DNA of 64,000 nucleotides from Symsagittifera roscoffensis. Taxonomy: Eukaryota > Xenacoelomorpha > Acoela > Convolutidae. The DNA lies in contig NC_087068.1 in the NCBI RefSeq assembly GCF_963678635.1, positions 16,061,872 to 16,125,871 on the forward strand. Direction: 5' to 3'. The translations under genes and the position numbers were made by a program. Positions 36,201-46,655 of this stretch are shown here, piece after piece. Within the stretch, counting starts at the first letter, position 1; each line of letters begins with the position of its first letter. Below the pieces are notes generated by a model, which saw nothing but the letters and a program-made list of their open reading frames with translations, had not been told where the DNA came from and made no database searches.

Positions 36201-39200
36201 TATATCAAATCCATAATAAATGTATTTATGAGCAGGGCAGAGTTGATGATTTATGACTTCAGGCTTTATCGCGCCTCACGTAAGATTGCTGAAACGGTTT
36301 GATCGTATTTTATTCCACAGAGGCGAAGCCTAACTTCGCACCACATGCGTAATCACACATGCATTGCATTGAACGCAAGCGATTAAGTAAAAAAATGAGA
36401 CAAAAGTCATCGTGTCAAACAGAAAATAAGAAATGTCGAAAAAGCTACATTTGCAAAAATTTCATACGCTTGTCTCGAATGATGTTCAACTTGCGAAAAC
36501 ATGTCGAAAAACACATACTGCAGCAAAAAAAATATGATATAAATCGCAGGCTAGGAAATTGCACTACCTAACTTAGCATCGGAGCAGCCGAACATGGGAG
36601 AGGGCGACCAAATTGACGAAAACGCATTGAGCCGATGATAACACAAAATCGACGAACGAAAACGCAAAAAAAGGACTTCATTAAGGAACTCATCACCAGA
36701 ATTCTTTCGCTCATCAACAGAAGCCATATCAGGCAATTAACCCGATATAATATAAGCTCAAACAATTTTAGCCGAAAAAAAAACAATAAAAGAACAAGGA
36801 TAGCCGGTTACTGTGCAAGTAGCACAGAATAATCCGACCAGTCTTAAAAAATACAAACATTTTTCTTCAAATTAGGGACGTTTTTTTCCCGTGTGGTGTG
36901 ATAAAAAAATCTAAACGAAAAAATAGAAATTGAGCAAATGCGACTGTCATAGTCAAATATGCCAATTGCAAAACAGTTTTTTTTCAGAAAAATATAAAAC
37001 AGCTCCTTAAAATTTCATAAACCTCACAATTTTTTCTAACTTTTTGCAGAAATTGTTTGATTTTTCAAGTTTTTGATTCCCGAATTGGCGCTAAAAAATT
37101 AACTTTACCCGAGCAAAACCAAGATCTCGCGGCTTAAATTAAGCATAAATAAGCTTTTGTAAGCCTGGTCAACCTCACAAAAATCAAAATATTAAACTGG
37201 TTTTCTTGACAATGACGTTCGATGTCGTTCAAATCACGTCTGAAATGGCTTTATTATGATATATCACTCGACCCATTCCAATAATTTTGTGTGGAAAAGA
37301 AAAACTGAAACGCACCCGAAGACAAAGTTCCTCTAAACTGTTCAAATGGTCGAAACAAAAAAGAAATAAACAACATCAAAAAATCAAAAAAACGGTTATT
37401 CAAAATGCAACATCGTCTGATCAGCTGGTAATAAGGAGATACACTGCGAGGAAGAAGTTGTTCACGTGGAAGTGTCTACTACCCGATCGCAATAGATTTG
37501 CTCTCAGAACTATCAAGTGAGCTCAGGAAAACGGTTTTCTGGTTGACGAAAAAAAACCTGAAGAAAAATTATAATGCTTTGTCAACAAACCTTAAAAAAA
37601 GACAAACAGACGTTGACTAAATCGGTCCACAAAGGGCAGCAAAAATAGATTTGCCTTTGAGGCACTCTTAACCTCCTGGACCGTATCTATAACACATCAA
37701 AAAAATTGAAATCAATAAATACACTCCAATTAGTTACTTTTCAAGAAACTGAAACTTTTGAGGTCAAACACAATTCTGGTAGCAATAAAGCTTAAAAACA
37801 AGGACAGCTGTTTGCACAGAATGTCCGACCATCTTCTTAAAAAATGTAGAAGTAATGACAATTTTAGTGCGTGATGTGATTAAAGAACCATACAATAGAG
37901 TAAATGGAAAGTCAATTTGGCATAATCGACAACATATGTCTTCGAAAAATGATTATTAAACAAAAAATATGTAGGAAATTTTCTGAATTTTTGTAGAACA
38001 ATTTATTTTAAAAAAAACTTTTTTGCCGAGAAAGCGCAAAATAAAGCTTCGAAAATTAGTTTTTACAGAGTAAAACTAAGTTTTTTACTTTTTAAATGAA
38101 AAACCTCATTCATAGGACCTTCTCGCTTGCTTTACTCGCTCGAAATGAGACTTGAACTCAAAAAAATTTCAGAACACGGAAAATTTTCTGAAAGTTTTTT
38201 TCATGTCAATCGATTATCGACTTAAGGTCTTTAAAATGATATATCACTCGACCCATTCTGACGATTATTAGTGGTACCTGATTTTGCGCGGAAATTTTAA
38301 AAAAAATAGCCAATAGGCAGTTAGAAAAGTAAACAAAAGGAAACAAAAAAAACTAAGTTAACTTCAACTCGAGATTCAATGCCCTTCAAGCTCCTTGAAT
38401 TTCAAGAACAATTCATAACTAGCACTTATTTTTAGTTAAATTAACCCACCTGGCGAAAACTGGATCAATATGTAAACTTATTCCGCTGAGAATCTAAAAA
38501 TTTTCCGAAGTAGAATTCGATCATTTTCGCGATCTTTAGACGTTTGCTGTTTGTTAGCGCAGTTTGCCTTCCTTTTAGAAAAAAGAATAGAACGGAAAAT
38601 GAATCAAAAGTCAAACCCCGAAAAGCAAAAATTGAGCGTGCACAAATTTCCCGAAAAACTATTTTCACGGCCTATTTATAAGAGTCTTCACTGCGTTCAA
38701 CTCTTAAAAAATTAAAACACAACCGAAGACAAAAATTCCTCACTATTTTCAATGGCCAGAACAACTGGTAGAAGTTCCTTATCTTCATGGTTAATAAAAA
38801 ATACACGCTGTTTTTCTATCACAAAAAGTTATTCTATAATTTACAGCTGTATCTCCGACTAAATTTTGCATATCAGAGATTGGATCATACTTCAATTCAG
38901 TACTGTTCTTCGCATTTCTAGCAATAAATTCTATATTTAAAGGGTATTAAAACTCTTCTGAAACCCAGATTGTTTCGGGATCGCGCAGATTGTTCTAGGT
39001 CTAGTAAATCGCTCATAGTTTCCTTGGTCGCGCAAAGTCGCGACATTCATTTTTGAGTCGCACGGAGATCGATATCCGGTAAAGTCTATAAAAATCAAAC
39101 GATGTTTGATACAGTAGAACGATGTCATATAAATCGAATATAGAACAACGAAACGATGGCACGTTAAGTCGAACCAAGTCGAACGCGGGAATTGTTCAAT

Positions 39201-39636
39201 ACAGTCGAAAACGGAAATCTTTCGACTCAAAAAGTCGAAAACGTACATCGTTCAACCGTTTCGGTCGAATCATGAGTTGAGCACATCAGCTCCGGAAGTT
39301 CTGAACACCTTTGCTGCCTACCCTCAGCGTGCCGTATCATTAACAACAAAATTTTGGTACTTTTTGTATCAAATTAGTTTTTTGAGCTAAGTTAAAACGA
39401 TTCCTTCAGAAAATAATACTAAATTAATATTTGCATAAAAGCATCATTTGACTTACCAGCTAACAAAACAATTAACACAATTAAGAGAGAAAGAAAGCCA
39501 CCTGATATCAATTTTTGACAAAAAAATAATACTCCCAACGCTACACGGAGCTGTTTCTGATCAATTTGACCCATGAGTAGCTTCTGTCATGACCATTTCA
39601 AAACATAAAGGAAAAATTTATGATATTTAAACTCAA
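36201..39636. other. Intergenic repeats between FH and CDC73
   Basis: 36317-36570 looks SINE-like (CCACAGAGGCGAAGC.. and ..AATCGCAGGCTAGG). 36795-37340 and 37800-38290 are two copies of the dispersed family with GATAGCCGGTTACTG..GCACAGAAT at one end, GTGGTGTGATAAA in the middle and GATATATCACTCGACCC..GATTTTGCG..GGAAA near the other. 38420-38690 is a copy of the AACTGGATCAA..TTATTCCGCTG family ending ATAAGAGTCTTCACTGCGTTC. 39050-39290 is rich in GTCGAA/TCGAAC words. No gene is seen. Confidence 0.6.
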
Positions 39637-41193
39637 TTAAGTTCTCAAATTAGGCTTGTGCTTGCCGACCCATTTATCTAATGCTTCCCAGAACTTCAAG
39701 ATAACTGCTCGGTCCAAATGCCTATGGTTGCGACTCAGTTTCAAAATATGGACGTCCCATTTTTGCACGTTTTTATCGATTGGCAGATCGTCCCATTGCA
39801 TGTAAAACGCTTTCATATGCAGAAATATTTCAGTGGGAGATCCATCTGGAGCTAGCCAAGGCCATCCTTTAAATTGCCAAGCCGGACCCTGGACAAAACA
39901 TGCTACAACTCGGTCCCATTCCTCCATCGTCAACTTACTCGGAAGGTCCACGACCCGATAGGGAACCGATACGGACTGACCTCCGATCGCTTTGCTCCTG
40001 TGGAGTAATACTTCCGCGTCGCGCCTCGTTCCCTCTTGTCTTTTTTGCTCTGAAGAAACAAATCTGAGGTCTTGCAGGATATCTTTGGCGTTGAAAATAG
40101 AAATCAAAGATGAACTTCCACCCGGTAAAATTATAATAGGCGTCTTTGAGACTCTTTTCTGAGGAGCACTACTTGGAGATCTACTGCTACTCGAATGGCT
40201 ATATGATGCACTCTGAGAACTTGGTCTGCTGTTCGAACTGTTATTTGAGCCTTGATTCACTGATTTCAAACTCAGTCCGTGGTAAGTTCCCATCGTATCG
40301 ATTTTGAACCCTTCTGTATCCTCGCGACCTTTGAATTTTTCCTGGTCGTACCTGTTGTAATGTGTCGGCTGATTTTGTTTTTCTTTCAACTGATCTTCTT
40401 TTTGCTCTGTTTTTGAACTTGCACCTCCCCCACCTTCAATGGCCCGCACTGACTGTAAAATGAGCCCCACGTTTTGACCAATCAGCTTGCTTCCCGTACT
40501 TTGAAGAATGGTTGATCTTGTTCTCCAAACTCTCTCTTTACTCGTTATGTACTTAATCGCTTCTTCGGCGCTCATTCCAAGTCTATTTTCGACCAAGTTT
40601 GGAGGCGCCACAAAATCATCCGATATTACAGGTTTTGTTGACTTCATAATCACCGCTTTTCGTTTCTTTATCAACTCCTGTAGCTTCTCTTGAGGAATCG
40701 CTTCGGTTAAAGAACTAACAGGCGCCCCAGATCCCGCACCTGATCCATCATCATCCTGTCTGGATTTCGAGCTTGAATCTTGCTTCAGTTTTTTCGCATC
40801 TATTCCTCGATTAGAAGATCCCAAAGGTCTCTTTTCGCCTCTTGGAATTGCAATTTGGATCGGAGCTGTTCTGTCAATCCTAGTCGAAGAACTGGTTATG
40901 CCTTGAAGATAATTCTCCAAATCTTTTCGATCTGGCAATCTGACTACTGGAATCTGTTTTGAGGACGATTCTTTCACGTAATGATGATGCGGTAAATTAA
41001 TATTATCCAGGAAATCAACCAACGAGAATAGTGTGTAGTAATCTTCTTGGCCCGAATTTGCGTCGTATCGAATGTAGTTCGTTTTTGTGTCTTTCGGCCA
41101 TGCTTTGTCTCCAAAAATGACCAAGTCGTCCTCGACTTTGATCGGCTTTTTGGTCATGCGATATTCGCGCAAGACACTGAGACAATCTGCCAT
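39637..41193 (-). CDS. CDC73: CDC73 / parafibromin, Paf1 complex subunit
   Basis: Nuclear subunit of the Paf1 complex that travels with RNA polymerase II and supports H2B ubiquitination and H3K4/K36 methylation. 518 aa (human 531). The N-terminal domain begins with the conserved MADCLSVLREY and has GQEDYYTLFSLVDFL. The middle is low-complexity with a likely nuclear localisation signal (KRPLGSSNRGIDAKKLK, 121-137). The C-terminal Ras-like domain covers 350-518 (PIIILPGG, FVQGPAWQFKGWPW, KFWEALDKW). Intronless coding region. SREK1IP1 ends 264 nt upstream on the same strand. An acceptor TTCCGTTTTCAG lies 32 nt before the ATG. Confidence 0.97.
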   Translation of the reverse strand: MADCLSVLREYRMTKKPIKVEDDLVIFGDKAWPKDTKTNYIRYDANSGQEDYYTLFSLVDFLDNINLPHHHYVKESSSKQIPVVRLPDRKDLENYLQGITSSSTRIDRTAPIQIAIPRGEKRPLGSSNRGIDAKKLKQDSSSKSRQDDDGSGAGSGAPVSSLTEAIPQEKLQELIKKRKAVIMKSTKPVISDDFVAPPNLVENRLGMSAEEAIKYITSKERVWRTRSTILQSTGSKLIGQNVGLILQSVRAIEGGGGASSKTEQKEDQLKEKQNQPTHYNRYDQEKFKGREDTEGFKIDTMGTYHGLSLKSVNQGSNNSSNSRPSSQSASYSHSSSSRSPSSAPQKRVSKTPIIILPGGSSSLISIFNAKDILQDLRFVSSEQKRQEGTRRDAEVLLHRSKAIGGQSVSVPYRVVDLPSKLTMEEWDRVVACFVQGPAWQFKGWPWLAPDGSPTEIFLHMKAFYMQWDDLPIDKNVQKWDVHILKLSRNHRHLDRAVILKFWEALDKWVGKHKPNLRT

Positions 41194-41225
41194 TTTAGAA
41201 GTATTCTTGTTTACAAATCAGTCGT

Positions 41226-41236
41226 CTGAAAACGGA
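41226..41236 (-). promoter_or_regulatory. 3' splice acceptor 32 nt upstream of the CDC73 start codon
   Basis: The minus strand reads TTGTATTCCGTTTTCAG|ACGACTG, a strong pyrimidine tract and AG. No ATG-containing coding exon is evident between it and SREK1IP1, which fits a trans-splice site or a very short UTR intron. Confidence 0.55.
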
Positions 41237-41457
41237 ATACAACTAAATTATAATCATTTCAGTTCAATCAGATTTGCAAACATAATAGGGTGAATGGGTT
41301 ATTTTTTGTTTAAATCATTATCAATTAAACACGATAATGAGCAAACTATCTATTCAATACACGACAATGTATCCTAAAACAATAAAAACCAGAGGGAAAA
41401 ATAATAAGTTTGTTGAAACGCCAGAAGATCAAATATTCTTCATCATAGTCATCGGTA

Positions 41458-42778
41458 TCAATGACTAGAAGCTGAAGAATGTTTTCTACTTTTTCTGCTT
41501 TTCTCTTTGCTTTTTCTATCCCCGCTGCTTTTCTTTCTCTTCTTTTTACTTTTTCTTTTCTTTTCTGATTCATCTGAAGATTCGTCATCACTGGACGATG
41601 AGCTGAAAAACAATTAGCGTTAAATAGTTTTTTCTTCCAATAATTGATCAACTTCTGATGGTATTATAATCCAGCTTTTATTGTGGCTTGGAGTTTTCTT
41701 TACCTGTGTGCGTATTTTTCAGAAGCCTTCCTCTCTTTCTTTTTCACCTTCTTTTCTAAATAAACAGCCAGTTCTTGAGTTAAAGCTTAAGGCTAATTGA
41801 CAAGATTTGAATAAGATTGCTCGTATCAGGGCAGAGCCCTGAAAGTTATGACTGCCCATTCAAGTCGCCGAAAATGTTATGTTGAAATTTTGGGTTCGAA
41901 ATTCTCAGTAAAAATAACTTTCAAAAATTCCGATTATTAAATTATTCCGGATGTCAGCCCAAATCATTAGTACCATAGCTGAAATGCTATACCAATCAAA
42001 ATAGCTGTACAAAAAACGCAAAGAATATGAAAAAAACTCATTTACACATGAGTTTAAACTGTAGATAGCTCCCAATTAGCTTCTGATCTTTTTTCAAGGA
42101 GGAGGGTTAGATCTTTTTTCAAGGAGGACGGAATGAACCAAATTTTCGAATTTTGTTTGACCTTTTTAAGGCCGACAAAATCGATTTTCCGGCTTCTCTC
42201 AAAACTGCATACATACCTTACGTCGCCAAATTTTTTGCGCCTGTTTCCGACAAAAAAAAAACAGGTCAAAAACAACGTATAACTTAATCTTGCGGCATTA
42301 TTTGATCTTACTTTTCTTTTTAATTTTCTTTTCTTTATCTTCGTCTCTGTTCAGTTTCTGCAGAGGAGTCAATTTGTCACTTCCATCTGAGTCACTACTC
42401 GTGCTACTCACATCCAATATTATCTGGTTACTACAACTGGATACTGAAGTTGCCGTACCCGGTTTGACACTCCCAGTTGAAAATGTTGCTGATTTCTGGA
42501 GAGGCTGGAATTGCACTGTGTTATAACACTGGTAGGCTAAATGACCCGCTAAAAAACATCAATTTTTGAGTTCTTCTGCATATTTGAATAAAAAGCAAAC
42601 TGACTGTTTCCAAATCGGTTCAATTTTTAAAGATGTTCGAAAGTTTTTCTCTATATTTTCAAAATGAGAGAAAAAATCGGTTTTTATGAGAGAAACACTT
42701 ACAGTATCCACATTTTTTGCACGTCCCGGGGGCCCTCGTGTTGACCTTCGCACCGATATCAAAGCGACCAAAACTCAT
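41458..42778 (-). CDS. SREK1IP1: SREK1IP1-like zinc-knuckle splicing-factor partner (four exons)
   Basis: Small nuclear protein known as a partner of splicing regulator SREK1. Exons 42703-42778, 42312-42548, 41704-41755 and 41458-41602 join in consistent phases to 169 aa (human 155). The exon 1/2 junction completes a CCHC knuckle CKKCGYSGHLAYQC. Exon 2 holds ILDVSSTSSDSD, almost the family's signature. Exons 3-4 are Lys/Arg/Ser-rich and end KHSSASSH. The start is the ATG giving MSFGRFDIGAKVN. No single frame shows the gene, because exons are 52-237 nt. Without splicing at 42312, exon 2 reads on only five codons to a stop, so a short isoform is possible. It sits between FHIT (471 nt upstream) and CDC73, same strand. 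Confidence 0.92.
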
Positions 42779-43248
42779 AATTATACTCGGAAGACCGCAT
42801 TCTTCATTGTCATTCTAAAAACTCGTCTGCAGCTCAGAAAAAGCTGAGCATTGGTTACTGTCAGCTGACTTGCCACGCGTTATTTTAAATTGATACAAAG
42901 AAAATAATTTCAAGGGGAAAACCAATAAAAAATATTTGCTATGTCAAACGTTATTCTTTCGCACATTCTGATAATAGCACTTGTATCGAACCATTCGAGA
43001 AATCAAAAATAATTAAAAAGGCATTGATTGCATCAATTTGGTGGCACTTCTAAGAAAATTCGCCGCGTTTTTCTGGTTAGTTTCTGTCTCAAAGCGTGGC
43101 CTCCAAGAAATATTTGAAAGAAATATTAATTATTGCTTTAGTTATCAAATGTGATATAAGTGACAGAAAATCAGCCATATTAAATAGCGAAAAGCTTTGG
43201 TAACGGAAGATATTCTTAAGCCCAAGCGAGCCCAAAACAAAAAATAAT

Positions 43249-43254
43249 TTTATT
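43249..43254 (-). terminator. AATAAA poly(A) signal overlapping the FHIT stop codon
   Basis: The minus strand reads CAA TAA AAT: the stop codon is part of AATAAA. If used, the FHIT 3'UTR is only ~10-30 nt. Confidence 0.5.
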
Positions 43255-43714
43255 GTTGATATTCATCATCATTTTCTTCAAAATACTCTTTCAACAGTGT
43301 TGCTTCAGTTTCCATTTCATTGTCGGTTCTCCATTTAATATCATCTTTCTTTTCATGCGTTTGCAACACTTCGTAAATTCGGTCATCTTGCAACGGATCC
43401 CCTTCGATTCGAGGAACAATATGCACGTGCACATGCTCTACGGTTTGACCAGCGGCCGCGCCATCTTGAATTGCAATCGTTAATGCAGTGGCATTGAAAA
43501 CTTTTTGAATTATAGGCGATATTCTGTGAACAAGTTTAAACAGATCAGAGACTTCTTCTGGAGACAAGTCGTTGAATCTTTTCGCCTCTCGGTCTGAAGC
43601 TACTAGCACGTGACCGGGCGCGATTGGCTTTTTGTTCACAAATGCGTAGGAAAGCGCCGATCGACAAAATATACAAGACGAAGTTATAATAACATGGCCG
43701 AATTTTGAACTCAT
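43250..43714 (-). CDS. FHIT: FHIT: diadenosine triphosphate hydrolase, HIT family
   Basis: Cleaves Ap3A to AMP and ADP; tumour suppressor in mammals. 154 aa (human 147). The HIT motif HVHVHIVP places the catalytic His at 96, the same number as in human FHIT. Other matches: FGHVIITSSCIFCRSALSYA, NKKPIAPGHVLV, LSPEEVSDLF and QDGAAAGQTVEHVH. The Fhit-type C-terminus (IYEVLQTHEKKDD..WRTDNEME) separates it from HINT. The coding region is one exon, in contrast to the huge intron-rich human locus. An acceptor CATTTCAG lies 8 nt before the ATG. Confidence 0.96.
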   Translation of the reverse strand: MSSKFGHVIITSSCIFCRSALSYAFVNKKPIAPGHVLVASDREAKRFNDLSPEEVSDLFKLVHRISPIIQKVFNATALTIAIQDGAAAGQTVEHVHVHIVPRIEGDPLQDDRIYEVLQTHEKKDDIKWRTDNEMETEATLLKEYFEENDDEYQQ

Positions 43715-43722
43715 TCTGGCTT

Positions 43723-43731
43723 CTGAAATGA
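43723..43731 (-). promoter_or_regulatory. 3' splice acceptor 8 nt upstream of the FHIT start codon
   Basis: GTTCTTTCATTTCAG|AAGCCAGA then ATG. Too close to the ATG for a normal transcription start, so mRNA 5' ends here are probably made by cis- or trans-splicing. Confidence 0.55.
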
Positions 43732-45101
43732 AAGAACGCCTTAAACATTTAACCTGTATCTAGCATTTAACAGTAAGGCGCCAGTAATACCAGGGATCTG
43801 CAGCTATTAATTGCAATATTATTGTTCTAAAACTGAATCGTTAATACAATAATTGGACAAGGGCAACTACAGTCAATAATTGGACCCAATCATTGCAATG
43901 CTTTTAAAACATAGCCAATCGAAGATTGGAAAAGAGTAACGAACGCAAGTAAACATTTAAAAAAAACAGACTGTTGAAAAAATCGAATTTTCGAAATTCA
44001 AAGAAAAAAATAGATACCCTCTAAGATCCTTGAATTTCTAGAACAATTTACGATTGGTGCTTTTTTGATAACATCAACCCAACTGAAAAAACTGGATGAA
44101 CTGGTGAAGTTTTTATTCCGCTGGAAATCTAAAAATTAAATTCGACTTTTGAAACTAGAAAGCGTTCACGTTTTTTCGCGCCATTTCCACGTTCGTATTT
44201 GGATCACGTTCATAGTTGGAGAGTGCTATTTACGTCACTTTCAGCGGATGAATTTCAATTGAACTCAAAAGTGCATATATTAGATTCATAAATGCATCAA
44301 TATGTATGAATGCACATCTGTAGTTATAAGAGACTTTTCCTGAAAAAAAAAACAAAAAAAAACAGCAAGACCTATTTAACAGTCTTCACCATGCTCATTA
44401 CTCTTAAAAAAACTCAAAGCACATTTTATGCACATTTTAAGACTTTTTACTTAACAAAAATCAGCAAGACTTATAAAAGAGCCTTCACTACGTTCAATAA
44501 ACTTAAATACAATCAAAAACTCAATAGTTCAAATAACAATGTAACATAAAAAGAACCTCGAACAACAAAAATTCGCCGTCTATCCTACATTTTGAGATGA
44601 ATTTAGCATCCCATTTTTTTTTCAGAAACAGCTTTTGAACAATAAAAATCAACAAGACTTCAGACTTATGAAAAATTAAAAAGTCCAACTCACCCTCAAA
44701 ACACTTAAGTTGCTCCCAAATGAAACAATGTGCGGCCACTACGCCGATATAAGGCCGAAACCTATTCAGCCAAAAAAAGAAAGCCGAAAAAAATTAAGAC
44801 TAATATGAAGCTGTCAAGTCCCCCTCAGCCTCAAAACAAAGACACGCACGCACAAAATTTTTTTCGCTCCAGGTCAATAAACGGAAAACAATCAAGCAGA
44901 AAAAAAGGAAACAAAAAAAGCCGGAAAAAAATTTACTACGAAAAACTTTAACTAATTCTATTAAGAACTTTAGCATTGAAGCATTTAGCATCAAATTGAA
45001 GCATTATAGTTCCGTTGAAACAACTCGAAATCAGGTCACTAGGCCAATAAACATTAGGCTGAAATCATTTGGGCAGAATAAAGTTTTTCAGCGAAAAAAA
45101 A

Positions 45102-45107
<6 letters not shown>

Positions 45108-45150
<43 letters not shown>
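45108..45150. repeat. AT dinucleotide microsatellite
   Basis: About 21 uninterrupted TA/AT dinucleotides. Confidence 0.97.
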
Positions 45151-45153
<3 letters not shown>

Positions 45154-45714
45154 AAATCAAGTTAAGTGAAATAACAAATAGCGAAGGTAAGTCAGAACAC
45201 TAAAAGCAACTATAAAGTTAAAATAAACTTTCAAAAAACTTCTACAATATGGTTACTAAGCCGACAGAATGAGCAGACAATAAAAACCCCGCAATTTTTT
45301 CTGAAACGGACTATTGTAGGCGTCCTATTGTTTCGAACCCCGGAACTTTGGCGTCTGTAATGTTGTTGACATTATTAATGAGGAACTTTCCATATCCATA
45401 GTTGAATAGATCGTATTATGTAAAATATTTAGAAGGTGAAACTTTCTTATCTACAGTTGAAGAGTTCATGTTATGTAATTTATTTGCCGATATCGTATCT
45501 ATTTACTGCATATTGAAGTAAATCACTTTGACCGAGTCCACCCAAAGATGGGCTGCTACTATTATAAAGATAAACTCAGTGTTTTTGAATAGTATCTAAT
45601 TAAGAAAAGATCAACGCAAGAGCCTTACCGCAACGGTATCTGATAGCGTCCCAGGCGTATTCGTTAGCCCCAGACTAAGTGTGCCGGAGGCTCTTAAAAA
45701 TTTAGAAGATGCCA

Positions 45715-45960
45715 ATTAATTCTGTTGAACAAGTTGTTAACCCAAAAATGTCTATTTTCCGATTTGATAACACTTTCTAATCGCAAGCGAAGTAAAATGA
45801 ACGAAGAAAAACGGAAACAATCCTCGAATTAATAAAATTAATTCTGTTGAACAGTTGTTAACCCAAAAAAAGTCTATTTTTCGATTTGATAACACTTTCT
45901 AATCGCAAGCGAAGTAAAATGAACGAAGAAAAACGGAAACAATCCTCGAATTAATAAAAT
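45715..45960. repeat. ~123-bp tandem duplication
   Basis: AATTAATTCTGTTGAACAAG..GATAACACTTTCTAATCGCAA..CAATCCTCGAATTAATAAA occurs twice head to tail, with small differences near the start. It overlaps the tail of the adjacent minus-strand SINE (TTCGCTTGCGATTAG), so it is probably a duplicated SINE tail. Confidence 0.9.
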
Positions 45961-46115
45961 TTTGCTTTACGTATCTGATTTCAAACTGAAGCATCCAGAT
46001 TTGGAACCTCACGCCCTGCCCTCTCGGCCACGAACGCTTAGCAACCGACAAAAACTAGTCAAAACCCAGAGATTATGAGTCTCACGCACTAACCACTCAG
46101 CCACGGACGCTTAAC
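45961..46115 (-). mobile_element. SINE with two successive tRNA-like heads, minus strand
   Basis: The minus strand shows GTCCGTGGCTGAGTGGTTAG with hairpin GAGA-CTCATAA-TCTC (46060-46105). After TTTTGTCGGTTGCTAAGC comes a second head, GTTCGTGGCCGAGAGGGC (46010-46035). Both resemble class-II tRNA 5' halves. A dimeric or nested SINE is the simplest reading. Confidence 0.55.
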
Positions 46116-46655
46116 TCTTCACAAACATTAGCCACAAATAAGGCGGAGAACAGGTGCTACAAAATTTCCAAGGCTAGATCGTGATTATAGCAAAAGTGTT
46201 AACCGAATAAGTGAACAATTTCCACTTTCAAGGAAAACTTTTATTTGCGAGTTAATTTAGAACAAAAAAAGAATGTTCGTACTAGAACACTAGCTGCTCG
46301 CCACAGTGATGACCATTTATAATCATAATTTAAATTATGAATAAATTAATCATTTATAGTCAGGAAGTTTATAAATGATCGTTGTGGTGACTCGGCGGAT
46401 TACATTAGCTGCTCGCCGAGCGAGATACATGTACATCAATTAAACAATCGTCAGCCAACGAGGAATGAGCTGGCGTGTTTAATAGAAAGCATATCATGCA
46501 TATTCGAAAGCATATCATGCGTACTGTAAAACACTTTAACTCATTCGTCGTTGGCTTAACGTTATTAATTATTAACCGTCTCGTTGTTTATTAGACGTTT
46601 TACAGCTTGTTACATGTAAGTGCATCAACTATTCACAGTTTTTGTACTTTTTGAC

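Larger units (their letters stand above)
43732..46655. other. Intergenic repeats between FHIT and the hAT remnant
   Basis: 44060-44500 carries the AACTGGATGAA..TTATTCCGCTGGAAATC family with ATAAGAG.CTTCACTACGTTCA ends. An AT microsatellite (45108-45150), a pair of ~123-bp tandem copies (45715-45960), SINE heads at 45310-45370, 45618-45695 and 45961-46115, and a small inverted repeat near 46309-46391 follow. No gene is seen. Confidence 0.6.

Noticed and set aside
38937..39248. 103-codon minus-strand ORF
   Set aside because: Coincides with the TCGAA-word cluster; no protein-like pattern or conserved motif.
46309..46391. Short inverted repeat starting CAGTGATGACC, like a hAT terminus
   Set aside because: The right arm matches only in part and no 8-bp target duplication could be seen, so it is not called as an element.
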